The notes under the pieces are model-generated. The model was not told where the DNA came from. It saw only the letters and a list, made by a program, of their open reading frames with translations, and searched no databases. A stretch of DNA of 61,588 nt from NCBI RefSeq assembly GCF_017353515.1, contig NZ_JAFMPY010000028.1, positions 1 to 61,588 on the forward strand. Direction: 5' to 3'. The DNA is from Jiella sonneratiae. GTDB lineage: Bacteria; Pseudomonadota; Alphaproteobacteria; Rhizobiales; Rhizobiaceae. Shown piece by piece: positions 51,297-60,198 of the stretch; within the stretch, counting starts at the first letter, position 1; the number at the start of each line of letters is the position of its first letter. A program made the position numbers and the translations under genes.

Positions 51297-51682
51297 GCCG
51301 CCACCCGCCCGGCGAACCGGCAGCCGGCCGGATCGCCGGCGGGGGACGGCCCCGGCGCGGTTTGGCCGCGGCGCGCGGCGGTCGATCCCTTGCGCCGCGG
51401 CGGCGTCATACTGTTTCCGGCAGATTGCTTCGTGATGCCCGAAACAAAGACGCTCATTCGCCGCGCGGGCTTGATGCGAGCCCCGCTCTGATCGAGCGGA
51501 TCTCGTATCCCACCGGCCGAGCCGTGATTCTGTGGACAAGCGCTGCCTGCGGCCAGCGCAGCGGGGCCTCGGCGTGCTAGAGGCAGACGGGCGCGCAGCC
51601 GGGCGCGGCCTCGGCCGGGTCGAGCCCCGATTGCGCGTCAGCGCCGAGGACAATTCGCAAACCGCATTTCGAAAGGCAGTCG
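51297..51682. other. Intergenic region before the HerA-type ATPase gene
   Basis: 386 bp without a gene. It contains the second copy of the 97-bp structured repeat (51413-51509) and probably the promoter of the ATPase gene. AAAGG precedes its ATG. Confidence 0.55.
51413..51509. repeat. 97-bp dispersed structured repeat, copy 2
   Basis: Matches 27015-27111 base for base except for a few changes. The outer stem has one mismatch here (TGCCCGAAAC), and the second stem keeps pairing through a G-U wobble (GGGCTTG/CGAGCCC). Confidence 0.9.
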
Positions 51683-53257
51683 ATGACCGTCGCCGTCGAC
51701 CTCGGCACGACCCGCAACGGTGATGCCGCCGAACTCGATCTCGAAGAGCTGCTGTCGACGCGTCTCCTGGTTCAGGGCAATTCCGGCTCGGGCAAGTCGC
51801 ATCTGCTGCGCCGGCTGCTGGAGCGCAGCGCCGGCCACGTGCAGCAGGCGATCGTCGATCCGGAGGGCGACTTCGTCACGCTGGCCGAGCGCTACGGCCA
51901 TGTGGTGGTCGACGCCAACCGCACGCCAGCCGAGCTCACCCGCATCGCCAGCCGCATCCGCCAGCATCGCGCCTCCGCCGTCCTCAATCTCGAAGGCCTC
52001 GACGCCGAGGTGCAGATGCTGTGCTCGGCCGCATTCCTCAACGGGCTGTTCGAGGCCGACCGGGCCTTCTGGTTCCCGATGCTGATCGCCGTCGACGAGG
52101 CGCATCTCTTCGCGCCGTCGATGTCGGGCGAACATTCGGAGGAGGCGCGCAAGGCATCGCTCGGCGCGATGACCAACCTGATGTGCCGCGGCCGCAAGCG
52201 CGGCCTCGCCGGAGTCATCGCCACCCAGCGCCTCGCCAAGCTCGCCAAGAACGTCGCGGCCGAAGCCTCCAACTTCCTGATGGGCCGGACCTTCCTCGAC
52301 ATCGACATGCAGCGCGCGGCCGATCTTCTCGGCATGGACCGGCGCACCGCCGAGCGGTTCCGCGACCTGAACACGGGAGAGTTCGTGGCGCTCGGCCCGG
52401 CGCTCTACCGCCGGCCCGAGCAGGTCCGGATCGGCCCGACGGAGACGCATTCCAAGGCCGGGCGTCCGACGCTCGCGCCGCTGCCGGAGCTCGCGCCGGA
52501 GGATCTCGCCGATCTCGTCTTCACCGCCAGTCCGGCCGAGCAGGAGGCCGAGCGGCGCCAGGCGCGCCGCGGCGTTCCGGGCTTCCCGCCGGCCGCCGCG
52601 GCGCCGTCGCCGGATCCGGCGGGCCCGGCGGTCGCGACCCGCGCCCTCCTCGAACGGGTCAGCCAGAGCCCGTCGATCTCGGAGCCGGCGGAGCCGGACG
52701 ACCCGCGCAGCGCCGAGGAACGGGCCGCCGCCGTCGACGCGATCTTCGCCGAGATGCTTCAGGATCCCGAGGCAGCCTTCCGGCCGGTGCCGGTGCTCTA
52801 CCAGGAATTCCTGACCCATTGCCGGCTGAAGCGCATTTCCGGGGCGGCGACCGACATGACGGCGTTTCGCCGCCGCCTGTCGCTGGCGCGGGCGGGGATC
52901 GGCGAGGCGACCGACGATCCCGAGTGGCAGGCGGTGATCGAGCGGGCCGGCGAATTGCCCGAGGAGATGCAGGGCGTCTTCATGATGCTGGCGCGGGCGG
53001 CGCGCGACGAGGCCGAATGCCCCTCCGACGAAGCCCTCGCCAGGGCCTATGGCAGCCATTCGCCGTCGCGCGGGCGGTTTCTGCTCTCCTTCATGGACGA
53101 GCGCGGCCTGATCACCGCCGACCGCGACTTTCGCGGCAACCGCGTCGTGACGATCGCCGGAACCGCGTGGCGGACGAAGCTGCCGCAGGTTGCCCTCGAC
53201 AGCATCGACGAAGCCCGCGCGAGACGGGCGGCGCGGATGGCCCGCAAGAGCGGCTGA
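51683..53257 (+). CDS. HerA/DUF87-type ATPase
   Basis: 524 aa. It is a P-loop ATPase of the HerA-FtsK superfamily. The Walker A motif is VQGNSGSGKSHLLRRLLE near residue 32 and Walker B is MLIAVDEAHLF near 135, with RGRKRGLAGVIATQRLAKL as the arginine-finger/sensor region. After about residue 290 there is a Pro/Ala-rich linker and a helical C-terminal domain of unknown type. Family members pump DNA in repair, conjugation or defence, but single-gene versions like this are poorly understood. No NurA, SIR2 or other known HerA partner is next to it. Confidence 0.8.
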   Translation: MTVAVDLGTTRNGDAAELDLEELLSTRLLVQGNSGSGKSHLLRRLLERSAGHVQQAIVDPEGDFVTLAERYGHVVVDANRTPAELTRIASRIRQHRASAVLNLEGLDAEVQMLCSAAFLNGLFEADRAFWFPMLIAVDEAHLFAPSMSGEHSEEARKASLGAMTNLMCRGRKRGLAGVIATQRLAKLAKNVAAEASNFLMGRTFLDIDMQRAADLLGMDRRTAERFRDLNTGEFVALGPALYRRPEQVRIGPTETHSKAGRPTLAPLPELAPEDLADLVFTASPAEQEAERRQARRGVPGFPPAAAAPSPDPAGPAVATRALLERVSQSPSISEPAEPDDPRSAEERAAAVDAIFAEMLQDPEAAFRPVPVLYQEFLTHCRLKRISGAATDMTAFRRRLSLARAGIGEATDDPEWQAVIERAGELPEEMQGVFMMLARAARDEAECPSDEALARAYGSHSPSRGRFLLSFMDERGLITADRDFRGNRVVTIAGTAWRTKLPQVALDSIDEARARRAARMARKSG

Positions 53258-53343
53258 TCGGCGCGGGTGGCAAGACGCGGCAGGCCGCGCTCTCCCGAAG
53301 ATCGCACGCTTGGTCTCGCGAAAATGCGTGAAGGTTCGACCCG

Positions 53344-54642
53344 ATGACCGCCTTCGCCCTGTTCTGCCCGCCCTATTACAGCCATCTGCGGCTGTTCGAG
53401 GCGCTGGCCGAAGAGCTGATTTCGCGCGGCCATGCGGTGAATTTCATCGTCAATGCCGGCGCGGCGGCGATGGTCGGCCTTTCCGGCCCGGGGATCCTCG
53501 TCCACGAGGTCGGACGGCGCTCGGACGAGGCGATGCGTCGCCTCGTTTCCAGGGCAGGGAACGGCCGCAACCCGCTGTCGATCCTCCGCACCGTCCGCGA
53601 TTCGGCCCGGCTGACGGATGAATTCTGCCGAAAGGCGCCGGCGCTCTGCCGCAGCCTCGGGATCGAGGCGATCCTCGGCGACCAGATGGAACCGGCGGCG
53701 GGGCTGGTCGCCGCGCATCTCGGCCTGCCGCACGTCTCGGTCGCCGCGGCGCTGCCCGTCCACGACGACCCGACGGTGCCGCTGCCGTTCCTCGACTGGC
53801 CCTACGATCCGAGCGAGGCCGGGCTGAAGCGCAACCGGGGCGGGGTGATGGTCGCCCGCATCCTGCTCAGGCGGCAGAACCGGACCATCGCGCGGTGGGC
53901 GGAGCGTTTCGGCCTGCCGCCGCGGCATTCGCTGGCCGACTGTCTGTCGACAACCTGCCAGATCAGTCAGCTCACCGAGAGCTTCGACTTTCCGCGTCAG
54001 GCCTCCCCGCGTCAGGCCACCTCGATCCGCCACGCCGTCGGCCCGATCCGCGCCGCCGCGCGGGGCGGCGGCACCCTGCCGATCCGCCGCGACCCGGGAC
54101 GGCCGCTGGTCTTTGCCTCCTTCGGCACGCTGCAGGGCCACCGGCTGCGGCTCTTCCGCAAGATCGCCGAGGCCTGCCGGCGCGTCGGGGCCGACTGCGT
54201 GATCGCCCATTGCGGCGCGCTGGACGCGGCGGCCGCCGCGACCATCGACGCGCGGCTCGTCACCGACTTCGTGCCGCAGCAGGCAATGCTCGCCGAGGCC
54301 GATCTGTGCGTGACCCATGCCGGCATCAACACGGTCCTCGACGCGCTCGCCGCCGGCAAGCCGATGCTGGCGATCCCGATGGCCTTCGACCAGCCGGGCA
54401 TCGCCGCGCGCATCGTCCATCACGGCGTCGGCCTGCGCCCGGCGCGCGGCCATTTGTCCGTCGCCTCGCTTGCCGACTGTCTTGAGCGATTGCTGCAAAC
54501 CCCTAGTTTCACGGCCAATGCGCGCCGCATCGGCGCCGACATCAGGGACAGCGGCGGCGTGCGCCAGGCAGCGGACCTCATCGAAGCGACAGCGGCGGCC
54601 GGCGGATCGCCGGGCGGGCGGGAAGGTCGCCTGAATGGCTGA
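53344..54642 (+). CDS. crtX: Zeaxanthin glucosyltransferase-like protein
   Basis: 432 aa. It is a UDP-glycosyltransferase of the CrtX type (GT1 family). The N-terminus FALFCPPYYSHLRLFEALAEE is typical. The nucleotide-sugar site is FASFGTLQGHRLRLF and the donor-binding LCVTHAGINTVLDALAAGKP with MLAIPMAFDQPG. It would add glucose to zeaxanthin hydroxyl groups at the membrane. It is the first of four overlapping or close crt genes, and its end overlaps crtY by 8 bp. The small internal duplication FPRQASPRQA around residue 217 is unusual. Confidence 0.9.
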   Translation: MTAFALFCPPYYSHLRLFEALAEELISRGHAVNFIVNAGAAAMVGLSGPGILVHEVGRRSDEAMRRLVSRAGNGRNPLSILRTVRDSARLTDEFCRKAPALCRSLGIEAILGDQMEPAAGLVAAHLGLPHVSVAAALPVHDDPTVPLPFLDWPYDPSEAGLKRNRGGVMVARILLRRQNRTIARWAERFGLPPRHSLADCLSTTCQISQLTESFDFPRQASPRQATSIRHAVGPIRAAARGGGTLPIRRDPGRPLVFASFGTLQGHRLRLFRKIAEACRRVGADCVIAHCGALDAAAAATIDARLVTDFVPQQAMLAEADLCVTHAGINTVLDALAAGKPMLAIPMAFDQPGIAARIVHHGVGLRPARGHLSVASLADCLERLLQTPSFTANARRIGADIRDSGGVRQAADLIEATAAAGGSPGGREGRLNG

Positions 54643-55801
54643 CGACCTCGACATCGCCCTCGTCGGCGGCGGTCTCGCCAACGGCCTGATCGCCTGGCGG
54701 CTCGCCGAGCGGAGACCGGATCTGAAGATCGCGGTCTTCGAGGCCGGCGATGCCGTCGGGGGAAACCACACATGGTCGTTCCACGAGGGCGACCTGACCG
54801 CCGACGAGCATCGCTGGATGGCGCCCTTCGTGACCTATGCCTGGCCGGACAACGAGGTCCGCTTCCCCAATCGCCGCAAGCGCCTCGGCACCGGCTACCG
54901 CAGCGTCTCGTCCGAACGGTTCCGCGAGAGGCTGACGGCAAGGCTCGGCGGGCAGATCCGCTGCCGTCGTCCGGCGGTCGCCGTCTCGCCGACATCCGTC
55001 GTCCTCGCCGACGGCAGCGAGATCGCGGCGCGGGCCGTCGTCGACGGCCGCGGCCATGCGGCGAGCCGGCACATCCGCCTCGGCTTCCAGAAGTTCCTCG
55101 GCCAGGAAATCGAGATGGCGGCGCCGCACGGCGTCGCGCGGCCGGTGATCATGGACGCGACGGTGCCGCAGTCGGACGGCTACCGCTTCGTCTATCTCCT
55201 GCCGCTGACCGAGACCCGGCTGCTCGTCGAGGACACCTATTACGCCGACGGCGCGGAGCTCGACAGGGATCGCCTCGCCGCCTCGATCGGCGACTATCTC
55301 GGCATCCGCGGCTGGCAGCCGCGCGCAATCGTCCGCGAGGAGGAGGGAATCCTGCCGATCGCCATCGACGGCGACATCGAAGCGTTCTGGGCGGAAAAGG
55401 CCGGCGTCGCGGCATCGGGCCTCGCCGCGGCGCTGTTCCACCCGACCACCGGCTATTCGCTGCCCGACGCCGTCAAGCTCGCGGACCGCCTGGCGCTGAT
55501 GAGCGACCATTCGGCGGCGGCGATCCACGCCGAGACCCGGCGCCATTCGGTCGAGACCTGGAAGGCCAGGGGCTTCTTCCGGATGCTCAACCGGCTGCTC
55601 TATTTCGCCGGCGACGCCTCCGAGCGCTACCGCATCCTCGAGCATTTCTATCGGCTCGACGCGCCGCTGGTCGCCCGCTTCTACGCCGCGAGGCTGAAGA
55701 CCCGGGACAAGCTGCGCATCCTCACCGGCAAGCCGCCGGTGCCGTTCGGCAACGCCATCCGCGTGCTCGCCAGACACCGGCTGACGGGAGAGCTCGCATG
55801 A
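54635..55801 (+). CDS. crtY: Lycopene beta-cyclase
   Basis: 388 aa, normal for bacterial CrtY. The FAD-binding start is DLDIALVGGGLANGLIAWRL, followed by the conserved GGNHTWSFHEGDL. The cyclase motif region around FLQRVSSERF-like sequence, the hydrophobic strand with VIMDATVPQSDGYRFVYLLP and ETRLLVEDTYYAD are also visible. It converts lycopene to beta-carotene. Overlaps crtX by 8 bp and crtI by 4 bp (ATGA), so all three are probably translated together. Confidence 0.95.
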   Translation: MADDLDIALVGGGLANGLIAWRLAERRPDLKIAVFEAGDAVGGNHTWSFHEGDLTADEHRWMAPFVTYAWPDNEVRFPNRRKRLGTGYRSVSSERFRERLTARLGGQIRCRRPAVAVSPTSVVLADGSEIAARAVVDGRGHAASRHIRLGFQKFLGQEIEMAAPHGVARPVIMDATVPQSDGYRFVYLLPLTETRLLVEDTYYADGAELDRDRLAASIGDYLGIRGWQPRAIVREEEGILPIAIDGDIEAFWAEKAGVAASGLAAALFHPTTGYSLPDAVKLADRLALMSDHSAAAIHAETRRHSVETWKARGFFRMLNRLLYFAGDASERYRILEHFYRLDAPLVARFYAARLKTRDKLRILTGKPPVPFGNAIRVLARHRLTGELA

Positions 55802-57324
55802 GCGCGGCCGTCGACCTCGGCGCCTTGCGAGGGCGGGACCGGCCGGCCCGTGCGGTGGTTATCGGCGCGGGCTTCGGCGGCATCGCGCTCGCCATCCGCC
55901 TGCAGGCGGCCGGGATCGACACCGTGCTTCTCGAAAAGCGCGACAAGCCGGGCGGGCGGGCCTATGTCTACGAGGACGCCGGCTACACCTTCGACGCAGG
56001 TCCGACGGTGATCACCGACCCGACGGCGCTCGAGAAGCTGTTCACGGCCGCCGGCCGGCGGATGGCCGACTACGTGACGCTGCTGCCGGTGTCGCCGTTC
56101 TACCGGCTCTGCTGGGAGGACGGCCGCTTCTTCGACTACGTCAACGACCAGACCGAACTCGACCGGCAGATCCGGGTATTCGAACCGAAGGACGTCGAGG
56201 GCTACCGGCGCTTCCTCGCCTATTCGCGGGCGGTCTTCCGCGAGGGCTACGAAAAGCTCGGCACCGTGCCCTTCCTGTCGTTTCGCGACATGGTGCGGGC
56301 CGGACCGCAGCTGGCGAGGCTGGAGGCATGGCGCAGCGTCTATGCCAAGGTCTCCGATTTCATTTCGAACGAGCAGCTCCGCCAGACCTTTTCCTTCCAT
56401 TCGCTCCTCGTCGGCGGCAATCCCTTCGCGACCTCGTCGATCTACGCGCTGATCCATGCCCTCGAACGCGAATGGGGGGTGTGGTTCGCCAAGGGCGGCA
56501 CCGGCGCGCTTGTCCGCGGCCTCCTGAAGCTCTTCACCGACATCGGCGGGCGGGTCGAACTGTCGGCCGAGGTGGCCGAGATCGCGATGGCGGATGGCCG
56601 CGCCTGCGGCGTCAGGCTGAAGGACGGCCGCAGCTTCGAGGCGGACGCGGTCGCCTCGAATGCCGACGTCGTCCACACCTATGGCGCGCTTCTCGGCGCG
56701 AGCGGGCGCGGCGCCGCGGAGGCGAAGCGGCTGAAGCGCAAGCGCTTCTCCATGTCGCTCTTCGTCGTCTATTTCGGCCTGAAGACCCATCGGCCGGACA
56801 TTCGCCATCACACGGTCTGCTTCGGCGCCCGCTACCGGGCGCTGATCTCGGAAATCTTCAACGGCCGCGAGCTGCCCGGCGACTTCTCGCTCTATCTCCA
56901 CAATCCGTGCGTCACCGATCCGTCTCTCGCGCCCGAGGGGGCCGGAGCCTTCTACGTGCTGTCCCCGGTGCCGCATCTCGGCAACGCCGCGATCGACTGG
57001 GAGCGGGAGGGGCCGATCTACCGCGACCGGATCCTCGCCTATCTCGAGGAGCGCTACATTCCAGGTCTCAAGGCCGACCTCGCCACCTGCCGGATCTTCA
57101 CGCCGGCCGACTTCCGCGACGAGCTGAACGCCCATCTCGGCTCGGCCTTCTCGCTGGACCCTGTGCTGACGCAGAGCGCCTGGTTCCGGCCCCACAATCG
57201 CGACGCGAAGATCGCCAACCTCTATTTCGTCGGGGCGGGGACGCATCCCGGGGCGGGCGTTCCCGGCGTCGTCGGCTCGGCCGAGGCGACGGCGGGCCTG
57301 ATGCTCGCCGACCTTTCGGGCTAG
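55798..57324 (+). CDS. crtI: Phytoene desaturase (four-step, lycopene-forming)
   Basis: 508 aa from ATG 55798. The FAD motif is VVIGAGFGGIALAIRLQAAG, then DKPGGRAYVYEDAGYTFDAGP. The C-terminal family signature is FVGAGTHPGAGVPGVVGSAE. It desaturates phytoene to lycopene at the membrane. The start codon overlaps the crtY stop. The next gene crtB follows 3 bp after its stop. The sequence is intact with no missing family segment. Confidence 0.97.
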   Translation: MSAAVDLGALRGRDRPARAVVIGAGFGGIALAIRLQAAGIDTVLLEKRDKPGGRAYVYEDAGYTFDAGPTVITDPTALEKLFTAAGRRMADYVTLLPVSPFYRLCWEDGRFFDYVNDQTELDRQIRVFEPKDVEGYRRFLAYSRAVFREGYEKLGTVPFLSFRDMVRAGPQLARLEAWRSVYAKVSDFISNEQLRQTFSFHSLLVGGNPFATSSIYALIHALEREWGVWFAKGGTGALVRGLLKLFTDIGGRVELSAEVAEIAMADGRACGVRLKDGRSFEADAVASNADVVHTYGALLGASGRGAAEAKRLKRKRFSMSLFVVYFGLKTHRPDIRHHTVCFGARYRALISEIFNGRELPGDFSLYLHNPCVTDPSLAPEGAGAFYVLSPVPHLGNAAIDWEREGPIYRDRILAYLEERYIPGLKADLATCRIFTPADFRDELNAHLGSAFSLDPVLTQSAWFRPHNRDAKIANLYFVGAGTHPGAGVPGVVGSAEATAGLMLADLSG

Positions 57325-57327
57325 CCG

Positions 57328-58362
57328 ATGTCGATTGCCAGCGAACCGATGCCGCCGCAGCTCGCCACCAGCACCGACCGGGCGGAACTCGCCGCCCTCG
57401 CCGAGGACACGATCGCCAGGGGCTCGAAGAGCTTCGCCGCCGCGGCGAAGCTCTTTCCGCCGGAGGTCCGGCGCAGCGCGATGCTGCTCTATGCCTGGTG
57501 CCGTCACTGCGACGACGTCGTCGACGGCCAGCAGTTCGGCTTCGCCCGGCGGCCGGCGGCCGAGCTGCCGGCGCCGATGCAGCGGCTCGACGCGCTCGCC
57601 ACCGACACGATGCGGGCGCTCTGGGGCGACACGACGCTCGCCCCCGCCTTTCTCTCGCTCGCCGACGTGGTCGCCCGCCACGCCATTCCGGCGCGGTTCC
57701 CGATCGAGCATCTCGAAGGCTACCGCATGGACGTCGAGGCCGAGCGCTACGCGACGATCGGCGAGACGCTCGATTACTGCTACCGCGTCGCCGGCGTCGT
57801 CGGCATCATGATGGCGATGGTCATGGGCGCCAGGGACGACAGGACGCTCGACCGGGCGAGCGACCTCGGCATCGCCTTCCAGCTGACCAACATCGCCCGC
57901 GACATCGTCGAGGACGCAAGGCACGGCCGCGTCTACGTGCCGGCGGAGTGGCTCGCCGAGGCGGGACTGCAGGAAGGCGACCTGACCGACGCGGCGCATC
58001 GGGAGGCCGTCGCAGGGCTCGCCGCACGTCTCGTCGACCATGCCGAGCCCTATTATCGCTCGGCCTTCTTCGGTCTGTCGGCGCTGCCGGCCCGCTCGGC
58101 CTGGGCGGTGGCGACGGCGCATGGCGTCTACCGGCAGATCGGGCTGGACCTCAAGGCGCGGGGAGCCGACGCCGTCGGCACGCGGATTTCCACCGGCCGC
58201 CTCGCCAAGCTCCGGCACGTCGCGCTCGGCGCGGCGAAGGTCGCCGCGACCCGCCTGCCGTTGCCGCTGCGGCGGCCGCAGGAACTCTACGCCCGCCCGA
58301 TGCGGCGGCGGCCGGCGCCGGGCGAGGAGCGCAGCTCAGGCGACCGGCGGACGGGCCCCTGA
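57328..58362 (+). CDS. crtB: Phytoene synthase
   Basis: 344 aa. It condenses two GGPP to phytoene. The two Asp-rich substrate sites are CDDVVDGQ (about 60-67) and NIARDIVEDARHGRVYVP (about 190-207). YRMDVEAERYATIGETLDYC between them is a standard family segment. A ~30-residue basic tail rich in Arg/Pro ends the protein. Its last 27 bp overlap the end of crtZ on the opposite strand. Confidence 0.96.
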   Translation: MSIASEPMPPQLATSTDRAELAALAEDTIARGSKSFAAAAKLFPPEVRRSAMLLYAWCRHCDDVVDGQQFGFARRPAAELPAPMQRLDALATDTMRALWGDTTLAPAFLSLADVVARHAIPARFPIEHLEGYRMDVEAERYATIGETLDYCYRVAGVVGIMMAMVMGARDDRTLDRASDLGIAFQLTNIARDIVEDARHGRVYVPAEWLAEAGLQEGDLTDAAHREAVAGLAARLVDHAEPYYRSAFFGLSALPARSAWAVATAHGVYRQIGLDLKARGADAVGTRISTGRLAKLRHVALGAAKVAATRLPLPLRRPQELYARPMRRRPAPGEERSSGDRRTGP

Positions 58363-58875
58363 CGCCTCCGCGTCGCGGCCCTTTCTCTGCTCGGCCGCGA
58401 CGGTGCCGCGGCGGCGGAGATCGGCGGAAAGCCGCTCGACCGGCGGTGCGTAGAGGAAGCCGAAGGAGACGCAGCCGTCCTTGCCCTCCACGGCGTGATG
58501 CAGCCGGTGCGCCTGGACGAGGCGCTTGGCGTAGCCCCGATGCGGGATGTGGCGGAACGGCCAGCGCTGATGCACCAGCCCGTCATGCACCACGAAATAG
58601 AACACGCCGTAGAGCGTGATCCCGACCGCGACCGCGAAGACCAGGGGATGGCCGTTCGAGCCGACGACGAAGAGCGCGATGGCAATGAGCGAGAAGACGA
58701 CGGCATAGAGATCGTTCTTCTCGAAGATCCCCTCGCGTTCCTCGTGGTGGGACTTGTGCCAGCCCCAGCCGAATCCGTGCATGATGTATTTGTGGGCCGC
58801 CCAGGCGACGCCTTCCATGACCAGGAAAACCGCGATCGCGACGGCGGCAAGCCCGACGAATTCAAGTGTCGACAT
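58336..58875 (-). CDS. crtZ: Beta-carotene hydroxylase
   Basis: 179 aa from ATG 58875. It belongs to the fatty-acid-hydroxylase-like di-iron membrane family. All histidine clusters are present: AAHKYIMHG, HKSHHEEREG, VHDGLVHQRWPFRHIPHRG and AHRLHHAVEG. There are four predicted helices. It hydroxylates beta-carotene at C3 and C3' to zeaxanthin. It is transcribed from crtE toward crtB on the minus strand, with crtE 83 bp upstream. Its stop overlaps crtB by 27 bp. Confidence 0.95.
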   Translation of the reverse strand: MSTLEFVGLAAVAIAVFLVMEGVAWAAHKYIMHGFGWGWHKSHHEEREGIFEKNDLYAVVFSLIAIALFVVGSNGHPLVFAVAVGITLYGVFYFVVHDGLVHQRWPFRHIPHRGYAKRLVQAHRLHHAVEGKDGCVSFGFLYAPPVERLSADLRRRGTVAAEQRKGRDAEASGARPPVA

Positions 58876-58958
58876 GACGTTCTCCTCGGCTGGCCTCAGT
58901 CGGGTCCGCCCCGCCGCGTCGCCCGCGGCGCACGGTGTTCCGGGCCGACCGGCCGTGG

Positions 58959-59891
58959 CTATTTCGCGCCGACGCCCTCGCGGCCCGTCGCCGCGCGGGC
59001 GGCATCGGCGGGCAGCGCCTCCTCGAAGATGAAGTCGACGCAGGCGTGGATCAAGCTCTTCGGCCCGACCGACGCGTCGAGATGGCGGTGCGCCCCCGCC
59101 ACGTGATCGGCGATGCGGCCGAGCACCAGGTCGCGGCCGAGGACCGACCCGATGGTCGACTTGCCGACGTCCTTGCCGACGTCCTTGCCGGTCAGGCCGG
59201 CGTCGCCGTCGTGATCGAGCAGGTCGTCGAGAAGCTGGAAGGCGTGGCCGAGTTCGGAGGCGAAGCGCCGCAGTTCCAGACGAACGCCGTGATCGGCCCC
59301 GGCGACGACGGCGCCGATCTCGACCGCCGCGGAAAACAGCGAGCCGGTCTTCAGGCTGTTCGTCGCCGCGATGTCCGTCACGTCCCGCTCGTAGGCGCCC
59401 TCGCGCAGGTCGGCGAACTGGCCGGCGACCAGCCCGGACACGCCGACGGCACGGGTCAGGATCGCGACGCATTCGGCGCGGGCGTGGTCGCTCGCGCCGG
59501 AAAGCCTCGCCAGCGTCTCGAACGCACCGGAGAGCGCGGCGATGGCCGCGAGGATGGCGATGTCCTCGCCATAGGCGGCATGCACGGCCGGCCGGCCGCG
59601 CCGCATGGTGGCGTCGTCCATCGAGGGGAGATCGTCGAGGGTCAGCGAGGCGGCATGCACCATCTCCACCGCGCAGCCGGCGTCGACGGCGGTTCCGACG
59701 TCGCCGCCGAGATCCATCGTGACGAGCACCGTCATCATCGGCCGCAGGCGCTTGCCCGGGGCGAGGACGCTCGCGGCGATCGCCTCGTCGAGCGGCGTCT
59801 GGCCGGGGAGGGCCCGCGGCACGAGGTGCCGCAGCCGCCGGTCGATCGTCTCGCGGTGGGCGGCGAGGCTGCGCAGAAGCTCCGGCGTCAT
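58959..59891 (-). CDS. crtE: Geranylgeranyl diphosphate synthase
   Basis: 310 aa from ATG 59891 (GGAGA 10-12 bp upstream); an in-frame ATG at 59951 would add 20 residues. The first Asp-rich motif is LTLDDLPSMDDATMRRG and the second LLDDLLDHDGDAGL; both bind the magnesium-diphosphate. GKRLRPMMTVLV is also conserved. It extends FPP or IPP units to GGPP for carotenoids. It heads a minus-strand crtE-crtZ unit, divergent from fni. The repeated GKDVGKDVGK sequence near residue 250 is a small local duplication. Confidence 0.93.
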   Translation of the reverse strand: MTPELLRSLAAHRETIDRRLRHLVPRALPGQTPLDEAIAASVLAPGKRLRPMMTVLVTMDLGGDVGTAVDAGCAVEMVHAASLTLDDLPSMDDATMRRGRPAVHAAYGEDIAILAAIAALSGAFETLARLSGASDHARAECVAILTRAVGVSGLVAGQFADLREGAYERDVTDIAATNSLKTGSLFSAAVEIGAVVAGADHGVRLELRRFASELGHAFQLLDDLLDHDGDAGLTGKDVGKDVGKSTIGSVLGRDLVLGRIADHVAGAHRHLDASVGPKSLIHACVDFIFEEALPADAARAATGREGVGAK

Positions 59892-60198
59892 CGCCGCGTC
59901 TCCGCGCCGCTCGTCGGTCGCGCGACCGTTTGCCGGGAGAGGGGCGCGCATGATGCGGTCATTGCTATTGCCTTGAACTCCGTACGGTGTGGGTCTTCGA
60001 CCGACACTTGCACTCTTAACCCGAAAAACCACCTTGCCGACAGGGGTTCGGCCCCGTAAACGCCGTGTTTCGGACGGCGCGCCGGCGGCGGGCTTGAGGA
60101 CGCGAGGGTCGCAGACCGATCCGCCGCGGACAATAGCGGGATCGTCCCGGGACGAAAGCGTCGCCGCCCTGCTGCGACGATAGGACCATCGCAAGGCC
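59892..60198. promoter_or_regulatory. Divergent promoter region between crtE and fni
   Basis: 307 bp holding the start regions of two oppositely directed isoprenoid genes. No clear operator or paired -35/-10 set could be named. Short A/T-rich patches lie at about 59960-60020. Confidence 0.5.

Noticed and set aside
59892-59951. ATG 59951 as start of crtE
   Set aside because: It adds 20 residues of non-family sequence, while GGAGA precedes ATG 59891; kept as an alternative only.
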